Origin: Yinghuangia elevatio
GTDB lineage: Bacteria > Actinomycetota > Actinomycetes > Streptomycetales > Streptomycetaceae
DNA: 45,584 nt
Direction: 5' to 3'
Assembly: GCF_040649515.1 (NCBI RefSeq)
Contig: NZ_JBEZFP010000074.1
Location: 1 to 45,584, forward strand
Shown here one piece after another: positions 24,161 through 31,776 of the stretch. The first letter of the stretch is position 1; each line of letters opens with the position of its first letter. Below the pieces are notes generated by a model that was not told where the DNA came from, made no database searches, and worked only from the letters and a program-made list of their open reading frames with translations. Both the position numbers and the translations under genes were made by a program.

Positions 24161-25159
24161 CTACAGCCGGGTGGTCCCCTCGGTCCCGTCGTCCAGGCCC
24201 GGAAGCGTCTGCGTGACCGCGAGCGATCCGCCCCGGCCCTCGGCGTACGACGCCAGCGCCCTGGAGACCGACCCGACCTGCCCGTCGTCCGCACCCACGT
24301 CCTTCAGGTGCCCGAGGCCCTCGTCCAGGTCGATCGCGTCCTCGGCCAGCCCGATCGTGAGCGCGATCGTCTCGCAGACCGCGTCGAGGTTGTCCAGCTC
24401 GATGACGTTCTGGCGCAGCAACCCCCGCCAGGCACCGAGCACTTCGGTGTCGCCGACGTACGACGACCCGGCCGGCAGGATGTAGTACACCTCGAACTTG
24501 CGCTGCAATTCGGCCACCATCGCCTCGACCGAGATGTCCTCGCGCAGCTTGTCGCCGATCACCGACTCCACCTCGCGGCGCTTGACGCGGTTGTACGGCA
24601 TCTCGTCGCCGATGACGAACAGGTAGCCCTTCTTCCCCCGCTTGTCGAGGCAGTCCATCTCGGTGTGCCGCGCCATGAAGTACATGGCCAGCTCGTACGA
24701 TTCGGTCTTCTGCCCGCCCCCGCCGCCTTCCAGCAGGATGTTCCCCAGCTGGTCGTCCATGCGGTTGTCGGACTCGAACTGCCCGACCTGCAAAGGCACT
24801 CGGTCGCACGTCGCGTCGCCGATCGCGCCGAACAGGATCTGCGGGTGGTCGACGTATCCCTTCCGCAGCAGCAGGCCGAACAGCTCCGGCAGCTTGGTCT
24901 GGAGCGTGACCGGCACGCTCCGCATCGACCCGGTGACGTCGAACAGCACCGAAATGGCCAGCGAGGTGGGGTGTTCGTCGCTGTCGCGGCTCTCGCGCAC
25001 CCCTACGTCGTACGGGTTCAGGTCGTCGTGCGCCTTCCACGCCGAACGCGGCACGCTGCGGTGCGCGCGGTCGCTGTAGTCGAACGCGCTGCGCCCCGCG
25101 CTGGCGTTGTAGCTCTGTGCCGCGTCGTAGACGTTGGTGGACCAGCTTCCGCTTCCCAT
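24161..25159 (-). CDS. von Willebrand factor A domain protein
   Basis: A 332-residue soluble vWA protein. The MIDAS metal site begins DVTGSM (Asp74, Ser78; the family form is DxSxS, with Thr in the middle here), and GDEM near residue 190 may supply a later ligand. Residues 1-60 are polar with no signal peptide (MGSGSWSTNVYDAAQSYNAS). Such intracellular vWA proteins usually organise a complex with ATPases, kinases or chaperones. GGGAGGG precedes the ATG. It lies between the J-domain/kinase protein and the PurA-like enzyme, and its function is probably tied to both. Confidence 0.85.
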   Translation of the reverse strand: MGSGSWSTNVYDAAQSYNASAGRSAFDYSDRAHRSVPRSAWKAHDDLNPYDVGVRESRDSDEHPTSLAISVLFDVTGSMRSVPVTLQTKLPELFGLLLRKGYVDHPQILFGAIGDATCDRVPLQVGQFESDNRMDDQLGNILLEGGGGGQKTESYELAMYFMARHTEMDCLDKRGKKGYLFVIGDEMPYNRVKRREVESVIGDKLREDISVEAMVAELQRKFEVYYILPAGSSYVGDTEVLGAWRGLLRQNVIELDNLDAVCETIALTIGLAEDAIDLDEGLGHLKDVGADDGQVGSVSRALASYAEGRGGSLAVTQTLPGLDDGTEGTTRL

Positions 25160-25203
25160 GGTGTCCCTCCCGGGGATGGGTGGTGAGGAGAAAGAGTTGT
25201 GGG

Positions 25204-25221
25204 GCCCGCCCGCGGGCGGGC
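25204..25221. other. Perfect 18-bp palindrome between kinase-like and vWA genes
   Basis: GCCCGCCC-GC-GGGCGGGC is perfectly symmetrical. It lies 45 bases upstream of the vWA start. As RNA it would form a very stable stem; as DNA it could be a dimer site. In such GC-rich DNA the chance expectation is not negligible. Confidence 0.4.
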
Positions 25222-25248
25222 TGCCGAGCCCGCGACAAGGCAGGCCGT

Positions 25249-25277
25249 GCGGTCGGCGGCCCGGACGGGCCGACCGC
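25249..25277 (-). terminator. Hairpin 20 bases after the kinase-like gene
   Basis: GCGGTCGG (25249-25256) and CCGACCGC (25270-25277) form the outer stem, with an inner CCCG/CGGG stem and a 3-base bulge. Its position just beyond the kinase-like stop suggests a partial terminator inside the operon, setting vWA and PurA-like expression below that of the first two genes. Confidence 0.45.
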
Positions 25278-25296
25278 GGTGCCGGCCGTCAGTCCG

Positions 25297-26445
25297 TCAC
25301 GTGCTCTTGCCGCCGCGCCGTCCCGGCATCGTGAACGGACGGAAGCGGCGCGGGCCGTACAACCGGCCCAGCAGCTCGTCGAGTTCGCGCAGCAGCTGCC
25401 ACGCGTCGTGCGGCCGTCGTGCGGGCGCCGGCAGCGTGCAGCCGCGCGCGAAGCGCAGCAGCGGCTTGGGCGCCTCCGCGTTGAGGAGGTACGTCATGCA
25501 CTGCGTCGCCATGAACACGTCCGTCGACTGGTCCGGCGGCTGTTTGCCGGGCACCTCGGGCGGATACATGTCGGCGTACCGGTCGAGCATCGCGGGCACG
25601 TGCTCGGTGGCGGCCCCGTAGCGCTCGTCGGGGCCGCGCTCCAGGAGCGTCGCGTAGCACCAGTCGACCAGTACGAGTCCGTGCTTCTGCGGGTGGATCA
25701 GGACGTGGTCGGGCACGACCGCGCCGTGCACGACGCCGGCCCGGTGCGCGTAGCCGAGCGCGACCAGCAGCCGCCGCCACATCCATGCCACGTCGCGGGC
25801 GTCGAGGCCGTCCGGGTACGCCTCCCGCACCTCGGTCAGCGACACGAACCCGCGCACCCGCTCGACCACGTTGGCGCGGCGCTCGCTTCCGGACCCCACG
25901 TCGCGGTGCCGGAACGCCTCGACCAACCCCGGTACGTAGGCGGCGTACTTGCGGTCGCCCTCCCGCGCGATGCGGGCCAGCGCGGTCGCCTCACGCTCCA
26001 TCAGGTCGTTGTCGGAGACCGAGCGCGGCATCTTGAGCAGCGCGCGCACCTCCGCGCCGTCGGCGTCCGCGTACGTCACCTTGTAGAGCGTGGCGATGTC
26101 GCCGCGGGCCCGCTCGCCGCCGACGGAGTACGCGCGTTTCCTTGTGGTGATGACGACCTGACGGCCGGTCACCCCTGTGATGGTCTGCTGGTAGCGCAGC
26201 CACAGCTCGGAGAGCCGGGTGAACACCGCCTGGGCGGCGGCCTTGCGGCCTTCCGGCACCGTGTCGGGGTGCAGCAGCCGGGCGAGGACGCGGTACATGC
26301 GTCCGCCCGAGCGCAGGCACGCCTCGGGGGTGCCGTCGTAGGGCCCGAACAGGTCCTCGGGCGCGTCCGCCCCACCGACCAGGTCGAGCGCCTCTTCGAG
26401 GGTCGCGGGGATCGCCGGAGTGGTGGTGCCTGGCGTGCCTGTCAC
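25297..26445 (-). CDS. J-domain-like plus degenerate protein-kinase-like protein
   Basis: A 382-residue protein with two recognisable parts. Residues about 30-90 look like a DnaJ J-domain, with MYRVLARLLHPDTVPEGRKA containing HPD at 59-61 between two helices. Residues about 115-340 resemble a protein kinase: Lys138 in LLKMPR, Glu150/152, the catalytic-loop position reads VVHGAVVPDHVLI (His240-Gly-Ala, so the catalytic Asp of HRD/HGD is missing) and DFG is replaced by Asp261-Trp-Cys. It is thus probably a pseudokinase or atypical. The GTG at 26445 overlaps the upstream stop as GTGA and has GGGAGGA. A scaffold that recruits Hsp70 to the vWA/PurA-like partners is a reasonable inference. Confidence 0.78.
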   Translation of the reverse strand: MTGTPGTTTPAIPATLEEALDLVGGADAPEDLFGPYDGTPEACLRSGGRMYRVLARLLHPDTVPEGRKAAAQAVFTRLSELWLRYQQTITGVTGRQVVITTRKRAYSVGGERARGDIATLYKVTYADADGAEVRALLKMPRSVSDNDLMEREATALARIAREGDRKYAAYVPGLVEAFRHRDVGSGSERRANVVERVRGFVSLTEVREAYPDGLDARDVAWMWRRLLVALGYAHRAGVVHGAVVPDHVLIHPQKHGLVLVDWCYATLLERGPDERYGAATEHVPAMLDRYADMYPPEVPGKQPPDQSTDVFMATQCMTYLLNAEAPKPLLRFARGCTLPAPARRPHDAWQLLRELDELLGRLYGPRRFRPFTMPGRRGGKST

Positions 26446-27269
26446 TGGTTGTCCTCCCGTGACGGACGCAGCAGCGCCGGGTGCAGCAGGCGCGCGCCGC
26501 CGGCTCGGTAGAGCCGGGCGCGTCGGCCGCCGCGGGCGCCGCCGCGGGCGGTGGTGGTGTCCGTGTCCTCGACGAGTCCGGGAACGGACAGCACCTTGCG
26601 GTGGAAGTTGCCGGCGTGCAGGGGTTCTCCCCACACGGCCTCGTACACCTCGCGCAGTTCGGTGATCGTGAACTTGGGTCCGACGAACGCCGTTGCGAGG
26701 GAGGTGTATTCGAGCTTCGCCCGGGCGCGCTCCAGGCCGTGGGCGAGGATGCGGGCGTGGTCGAAGGCGAGTTCGGCCGGGTCGAGCGCGTCGACCGGGA
26801 GCCAGGCGGCCGCGGCGGCGTCGCCGCCCGCGGTCGCGTCCGGCAGGTCGGGGGCGAAGGCGAGGTACGCGACGGACACGACGCGCATGCGCGGGTCGCG
26901 TCCGGGAGTCCCGTACGTGCCCAACTGCTCCAGGTGCAGGCGGGACAGGGCTTCGAGGGGGCCGGCCTCGCCGCCCCCGTGCGCGGCGAGGCCGGTCTCC
27001 TCGGCGAGTTCGCGTACCGCGGCCTCGTCGAGGTCTTCGTCCTCGGCGGCCCGGACGAATCCGCCCGGCAGCGCCCGGCACCCGGCGAACGGCATCGCGC
27101 CGCGCCGGATGGTGAGCACGTGCAGCGACTTGCCGCCGCCGTCCGCCCGCTGACGGATGGTCAGGGCGACGACGTCGACCGTCACGGCGATCGGTGCGAA
27201 CGCCCTGGGGTCGTACGCGGCCAGCCATGCGCGCTCGCTGTCGCTGTCCGGCTGCCCGACCGTCGTCAT
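26442..27269 (-). CDS. NrtR-like Nudix/winged-helix regulator
   Basis: A 275-residue protein. Residues about 25-170 form a Nudix domain with a box ending RELAEETGL (86-94). The spacing after LPGGFV is longer than the classic G-x5-E box, as in the NrtR family. The C-terminal part (FDHARILAHGLERARAKLEY, FTITELREVYEAVWG, NFHRKVL) matches the NrtR winged helix. NrtR proteins bind ADP-ribose or related nucleotides and repress NAD-metabolism genes. This one heads the operon with the J-kinase, vWA and PurA-like genes and is divergent from the STM4015-type cluster. Catalytic Nudix activity cannot be excluded. The basic tail (RGGARGGRRARLYR) is unusual. Confidence 0.83.
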   Translation of the reverse strand: MTTVGQPDSDSERAWLAAYDPRAFAPIAVTVDVVALTIRQRADGGGKSLHVLTIRRGAMPFAGCRALPGGFVRAAEDEDLDEAAVRELAEETGLAAHGGGEAGPLEALSRLHLEQLGTYGTPGRDPRMRVVSVAYLAFAPDLPDATAGGDAAAAAWLPVDALDPAELAFDHARILAHGLERARAKLEYTSLATAFVGPKFTITELREVYEAVWGEPLHAGNFHRKVLSVPGLVEDTDTTTARGGARGGRRARLYRAGGARLLHPALLRPSREDNQ

Positions 27270-27290
27270 GTCCCGTTTCCCGTCCGTTCA

Positions 27291-27329
27291 GTTGTTCTCT
27301 AAGTGAGAATTTCTGCTGTCGAGAACAAC
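27291..27329. promoter_or_regulatory. Nested inverted repeats between the NrtR-like operon and LRR cluster
   Basis: GTTGTTCTC (27291-27299) and GAGAACAAC (27321-27329) are perfect 9-base complements 21 bases apart. Between them, TTCTC (27295-27299) and GAGAA (27305-27309) form a second dyad with a 5-base spacer. The stretch is AT-rich, 22 bases outside the NrtR-like start and about 260 bases before the first LRR gene. It is a good candidate operator for the NrtR-like protein and could affect both directions. I cannot match it to a published NrtR consensus from memory. Confidence 0.6.
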
Positions 27330-27586
27330 GTACACAACCGAACCGACAACTGCGACAGGGTTTTCCCTCACCCCGGAGCGCGCCCCTCGGAGCCGCGCGC
27401 CCCTCCGTATCGTGCGCCCCCCGCACCGCGGCACCCCCGCATCACCGGCACCGTCCGCACCGCGCGCCCCCTGCGGTGCCGACGTCACCGCGCTCTGGTA
27501 GGCAGGACCCGCACGCGCATCGCCCGGGCACCCGCGCCGACACCCGGGACCCGCGCCCCGCCGTCCCCGAAGGAGTCGCCCCACCC
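27330..27586. other. Leader region of the first LRR gene
   Basis: About 257 bases with no gene. Runs of CCCC and GCGCCCC, and poor open frames on either strand, make coding unlikely. The ribosome binding site GAAGGAG of the LRR gene lies at its right end, and the promoter of the LRR cluster is expected here. Confidence 0.5.
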
Positions 27587-28570
27587 ATGTCCAGGTACGA
27601 GTCGCACTTCGCCGGGTTGCCCGTCGCCCACCTCCACGAGATCCCGCATCCGAAGGCGACCCGCTCGGACAACGCCAGGGCGCGCAAACCGCAGGCCCCG
27701 CTCCCGGCGGCCGCCGACGCCGCCTGGGCACTGCGGGTGCCGGGCTACCAGGCGCACGAGACGTACGAGGAGTACTTCACCCGCTTCCTCGAGACGGTGA
27801 AGACCGAGGACGTGCCCGCCATCGTCATCGGCACGTGGGGCGAACACGGTGAGAGCTCCGCCACCGCGGTCCGCCTCCTGTGCGAACAGGCCGCCCGGCT
27901 ACCGGCCTTGCGCCACCTCTACCTCGGCGACATCTCGTCCGAGGAGAACGAGATCTCCTGGATCCAGCAGAGCGACATCACACCGATCCTGACCGCGTTC
28001 CCGGCGCTGGAGACCCTCGTCGTGCAGGGCGGCGACGGGCTCACCCTCGATCCGGCGGTCGGCCACCCGGCGCTGCGTACCGCCGAGTTCCAGTCCGGCG
28101 GCCTGCCCGCCGCGATCCCCCGCGCGTTCGGCGCCGGGGCGTTCCCTTCCTTGACGAGCCTCGAACTGTGGCTCGGCGTCAGCGAGTACGGCGGTGACGC
28201 GACCGTCGCCGACCTCGCCGGCATCCTGCGCGGCGACGGCCTGCCGGCCCTCACCCGCCTGGGCCTGATGAACAGCGAGATCCAGGACGAGATCGCCGCG
28301 GCCGTCGGCTCCGCCCCCGTCGTGTCCCGGCTGACCACGCTCGACCTCTCGATGGGCACGCTCGGCGACGAGGGTGCCGAAGCGCTGATCACCGGCCAGC
28401 CGCTCACCCACCTGACGCACCTCAACCTGCGCCACCACTTCATCGGCGAGGCCATGCGCAGGCGGCTGCTCGCCGCGCTCCCGGGCGTCGACGTCAACCT
28501 CGACGACCCCGAGGAGGCCGAGGAGTGGGGCGACGGGCAGGCCTGGCGGTACACCGAGGTCGCCGAGTAG
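27587..28570 (+). CDS. STM4015-family leucine-rich-repeat protein, copy 1
   Basis: A 327-residue leucine-rich-repeat protein of the STM4015 type. The N-terminus ESHFAGLPVAHLHEI is the family start. Repeats run from about residue 100 to 300 (LELWLGVSEYGGDA, LGLMNSEIQDEI, LDLSMGTLGDEGAEAL). After them a short acidic linker leads to the tail EWGDGQAWRYTEVAE, whose last residues are shared with the next two proteins. No signal peptide or membrane helix is seen. It is the first gene of the STM-like cluster. Function is unknown; binding partner or modification substrate for the radical SAM enzymes are the main options. Confidence 0.85.
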   Translation: MSRYESHFAGLPVAHLHEIPHPKATRSDNARARKPQAPLPAAADAAWALRVPGYQAHETYEEYFTRFLETVKTEDVPAIVIGTWGEHGESSATAVRLLCEQAARLPALRHLYLGDISSEENEISWIQQSDITPILTAFPALETLVVQGGDGLTLDPAVGHPALRTAEFQSGGLPAAIPRAFGAGAFPSLTSLELWLGVSEYGGDATVADLAGILRGDGLPALTRLGLMNSEIQDEIAAAVGSAPVVSRLTTLDLSMGTLGDEGAEALITGQPLTHLTHLNLRHHFIGEAMRRRLLAALPGVDVNLDDPEEAEEWGDGQAWRYTEVAE

Positions 28571-28640
28571 CGGCGGGCGGCCGGGCGCCACGGCAACCGC
28601 ACACCTCCACCCCGCGCATCCACCGGCAGGAAGACCACGC

Positions 28641-29675
28641 ATGGGCATCCATCGCTACCTCGACCACTTCGGCGGCCTCCCGGTCGCCGACCTGCGCCAC
28701 TCCTACTCGTCCGAACCCTCCGCGGTCCCCGGCGAACAGCCCCCGGAGACCTACTCCCGGCAGCCGAACCCGCCGTACGGCATCGCTCCCGGCGAATACG
28801 CCCCGGACGCGGTCGCCTGGCGGCTGCGCAGGCGCGCCTGGGACTCCGAAGACCCCGAAATCACCGAGATCTACGAGTACTTCGCGGACACCGTCGACAC
28901 GTCGAAGGTCACCGCCCTGATCATCGGCGGCTGGGACGAGGACATGTCCGAGGAGAACCCGATGGTCGAGCGGCTGGTCCGCGACGCCCACCGGTTCCCG
29001 GCGCTGCGCCACCTGTACGTCGGCGACATCGTGCAGGAGGAGTCCGAGATCTCCTGGATCACCCTCGGCCCCGTCACACCGCTTCTGGAGGCGTTCCCGC
29101 TCCTGGCGGAACTGGGCGTTCGCGGCGTCGAGAACGCCCCGGTGGACTCCCCCGCGTTCTCACCGGTGCGCCACGAGCACCTGCGCCGCCTGCGGATCGA
29201 GAGCGGCGGCCTGGCCGCCCGCATCGTGCGCGCCGTCTGCCTGAGCGAGCTCCCGGCCCTGGAAGAACTGGAACTGTGGCTCGGCGTAGGCGAGTACGGC
29301 GGCGACGCCAGCGTGGACGACCTCTCCGAACTGCTGACCGGGGCACGCGTACCGGCGCTGCGCCGCCTCGGGCTGATGAACAGCGAGTTCCAGGACGAGA
29401 TCGCCGAGGCCCTGGCTGGAGCCCCGCTCACCGCCCGCCTGGAAACGCTCGACCTGTCGATGGGCACCCTGGGCGACCGCGGCGCGGAGGCCCTGCTGAG
29501 CGGCCAACCGCTGGGCCACCTCAAGGAACTGAGGATCCGTCACCACTTCCTGGGGGAGGCCATGGCGGACCGGCTTCGCACCGCACTGCGCGCCTCCGGC
29601 GTCAGCTCCGACATCTCACCCCCCGCCGACACCCGCAGTTGGGGCGACGGCCGCTACGTGGAGGTCTCCGAATGA
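28641..29675 (+). CDS. STM4015-family leucine-rich-repeat protein, copy 2
   Basis: A 344-residue paralog of the preceding protein. It has the start LDHFGGLPVADLRHS, then a Pro-rich insert of about 25 residues absent from the other copies, then the same repeat blocks (LWLGVGEYGGDASVDDL, LGLMNSEFQDEIAEAL, LDLSMGTLGDRGAEALL). It ends in a Ser/Pro linker followed by WGDGRYVEVSE. It is 70 bases downstream of copy 1, with AGGAAG before the ATG, and its stop overlaps the start of copy 3 as ATGA. Confidence 0.85.
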   Translation: MGIHRYLDHFGGLPVADLRHSYSSEPSAVPGEQPPETYSRQPNPPYGIAPGEYAPDAVAWRLRRRAWDSEDPEITEIYEYFADTVDTSKVTALIIGGWDEDMSEENPMVERLVRDAHRFPALRHLYVGDIVQEESEISWITLGPVTPLLEAFPLLAELGVRGVENAPVDSPAFSPVRHEHLRRLRIESGGLAARIVRAVCLSELPALEELELWLGVGEYGGDASVDDLSELLTGARVPALRRLGLMNSEFQDEIAEALAGAPLTARLETLDLSMGTLGDRGAEALLSGQPLGHLKELRIRHHFLGEAMADRLRTALRASGVSSDISPPADTRSWGDGRYVEVSE

Positions 29676-30637
29676 GCTTCGAGGAACACGCCGCCGACTT
29701 CGCCGGGCTTCCGGTCGTGGACGTCACCGTCGACCACCGGCACAACATCGAGTTGCCCGCCGTCGCCGACCCCGGTGCGGTGGCGTGGCGGATCCGCGTG
29801 GTCGAGGGCTACGAGTTCGGCGACCCGGTCGCCGAATTCGGCAAGCTCCTCGAACACTTCCTCGGCACCGTGGACAGTTCCCGCGTCACGGCGCTCGTCG
29901 TGGGCGACTGGGCCGACCACTACTCGGAGGACACCGAGTCCCACCCCGTACCGCTCGTGCGCGACGCCGCGGACCGCCTGCCCAACCTGCGCGCCCTCTT
30001 CGTCGGCGACATCGTCCGCGAGGAGTCGGACGCCGCCTACATCCGGCAGTACGACATGACCACGCTGCTGGACGCGTACCCGCTCCTGGAGGAACTGACC
30101 ACGCGCGGCGGCGAGGGGCTGGTCCTGCCCACCCGCACGTACCCCAACCTGCGCAAGCTGCACGTGCAGGCCGGCGGTCTGGGACGCGAGGTCGTCCGCG
30201 CCATCGGCGCGAGCGCCTTCCCCCGACTGACACACCTCGACATCTGGCTGGGCGTCGAGAACTACGGCGGGGACGCCTCCGTCGCCGACCTCGCCAGGAT
30301 CCTGGACGGCACGGACCTGCCCGCGCTCCGCCACCTCGGCCTGGTGAACAGCGAGATCCAGGACGAGATCGCCGAGGCGCTCGGCGGCGCGCCGATCGTC
30401 GGCCGCCTCGAAGAACTCGACCTGTCGCACGGCACGTTGGGCGACGAGGGCGCCGAGGCACTGCTCGGCGGACAGCCGTTGACCCACCTGCGGCGGTTCA
30501 CGGCACACCACCACTTCGTCGGCGAGCCGGTGCGTCAGCGGCTCCTCGCCGCCCTCCCCGGCGTCGAGGTGGACATGCCCCAGGCTCTCCGCCGCGGAGA
30601 CTGGGGTAGCGGCCGCTACGTCGCCGTGTCCGAGTAG
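29672..30637 (+). CDS. STM4015-family leucine-rich-repeat protein, copy 3
   Basis: A 321-residue paralog. The start ADFAGLPVVDVTVD and repeat blocks HLDIWLGVENYGGDASVADL, LGLVNSEIQDEIAEAL and LDLSHGTLGDEGAEALL follow the same plan, and the tail is DWGSGRYVAVSE. The ATG overlaps the copy 2 stop by 4 bases, so those two are translationally coupled. Three tandem copies imply duplication with diversification of the recognition surface, while the C-terminus is held constant. Confidence 0.85.
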   Translation: MSFEEHAADFAGLPVVDVTVDHRHNIELPAVADPGAVAWRIRVVEGYEFGDPVAEFGKLLEHFLGTVDSSRVTALVVGDWADHYSEDTESHPVPLVRDAADRLPNLRALFVGDIVREESDAAYIRQYDMTTLLDAYPLLEELTTRGGEGLVLPTRTYPNLRKLHVQAGGLGREVVRAIGASAFPRLTHLDIWLGVENYGGDASVADLARILDGTDLPALRHLGLVNSEIQDEIAEALGGAPIVGRLEELDLSHGTLGDEGAEALLGGQPLTHLRRFTAHHHFVGEPVRQRLLAALPGVEVDMPQALRRGDWGSGRYVAVSE

Positions 30638-30698
30638 TCGGCGCAGGACCGCGCGGCAGGGGGTTCGGCGAGACCCGGTCGAGCCGCCCGGACTCGGC

Positions 30699-31553
30699 TC
30701 AGGGCTTGCGCGCCAGCACGCCGTAGCAGGACACCTGGACCGGGTCCGGCTGCTTCGTGCCGGGGTCGGGCTTCCACTGCGACACGACCTCGACGCCCGG
30801 TTCGGTGATCACCCAGCCGTCCGGGACCAGCGCCTGGAACTCGGCCCGTGTCCTGGTCTTCCCGGGGATCCCGGACTGGTGGTACGCCTCCTCGATCGCC
30901 TTCCAGCCGACCGGGTCGTAGTCGGGGGTGGCGTGCGAGAGGCCGAGGTAACTGCCGGACGCCAGTGGGCCGGTCAGCCGGGTCAGGATCTCGAACGGCT
31001 TGTCCTCGTCCGGGACGAAGTGCAGGACGGCCATCATCAGTACGGCGATCGGCCGGTCCAGGTCGAGCGTCGCGGTGAGCGTCGGGTGGCCGAGGATCGA
31101 CTCGGGGTCGCGCCCGTCGGCGTCGATGTACGCGGTGGCACCGGTCGGGCTGCCGGACAGCAGAGCGCGCGCGTGGGCGAGCACGATCGGGTCGTTGTCG
31201 ACGTACACGACCCGCGACTCGGGGGCGACCGCCTGCGCCGCGTCGTGCGTGTTGCGGCCCTCGATCGGGATACCGGTGCCGATGTCGAGGAACTGCGTGA
31301 TCCCCAGGCCGGCCAGGTGGCGTACCAGTCGCAGCAGAAAAGCGCGGTTCTCCTGGGCGGTCACCCGGACGTGCGGAAACGCGGCAAGCGCCTGCTCCGC
31401 GGCGGCCCGGTCGGGCGGGAAGTTCGTCTTTCCGCCGAGGTAGAAGTCGTACATGCGGGCCGTGTGCGCCCGGGAGACGTCGACTCCGGGCGGGGTCCAG
31501 CCCTCGATGAGCGCGTTCTGCTCCGGAGTGCGGTCGAATGCGGAACTTGCCAC
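30699..31553 (-). CDS. DUF574-type SAM-dependent methyltransferase
   Basis: A 284-residue protein of the actinobacterial SAM-methyltransferase family often called DUF574. Typical pieces are HTARMYDFYLGGKTNFPPDR near residue 30, FLDIGTGIP (SAM motif I) near 90, VVYVDNDPIVLAHARALL, and the late FVPDEDKP. These proteins are numerous in Streptomyces and mostly uncharacterised. It is transcribed against the STM-like genes on both sides, so it is either an insertion or a functional accessory. The start is a GTG at 31553. Confidence 0.88.
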   Translation of the reverse strand: MASSAFDRTPEQNALIEGWTPPGVDVSRAHTARMYDFYLGGKTNFPPDRAAAEQALAAFPHVRVTAQENRAFLLRLVRHLAGLGITQFLDIGTGIPIEGRNTHDAAQAVAPESRVVYVDNDPIVLAHARALLSGSPTGATAYIDADGRDPESILGHPTLTATLDLDRPIAVLMMAVLHFVPDEDKPFEILTRLTGPLASGSYLGLSHATPDYDPVGWKAIEEAYHQSGIPGKTRTRAEFQALVPDGWVITEPGVEVVSQWKPDPGTKQPDPVQVSCYGVLARKP

Positions 31554-31776
31554 GGTCTACCCCCGTTTCGAAAGCGACGCACTCGGACCGACGCCACGCA
31601 CGCGCGTTGCGGTGGACAACTCGTCGGCCATGCTACTGAAGACGCTCCCCCACGTCGGAACTCGTCGGTCCGGGCCCGCGCGTGGCGGCCTTTCGGATAT
31701 CGGCGGGCCGTGAGTCGTCCGTCGGTGGCGTGCACCAGGATGGGCGGCGGGCACGCACGTGAGAGGACGGCAGCAG
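31554..31776. other. Divergent gap between methyltransferase and STM4014-like gene
   Basis: A 223-base region that should hold two divergent promoters. I see no strong dyad or consensus. A short leaderless start or an internal promoter for the STM4014-STM4013 pair is expected, because the reversed methyltransferase breaks the transcript from the LRR genes. Confidence 0.4.

Noticed and set aside
26446..27426. Upstream extension of the J-domain/kinase-like protein
   Set aside because: It overlaps the Nudix gene in another frame and is Arg-rich; the GTGA start at 26445 with GGGAGGA explains the protein.
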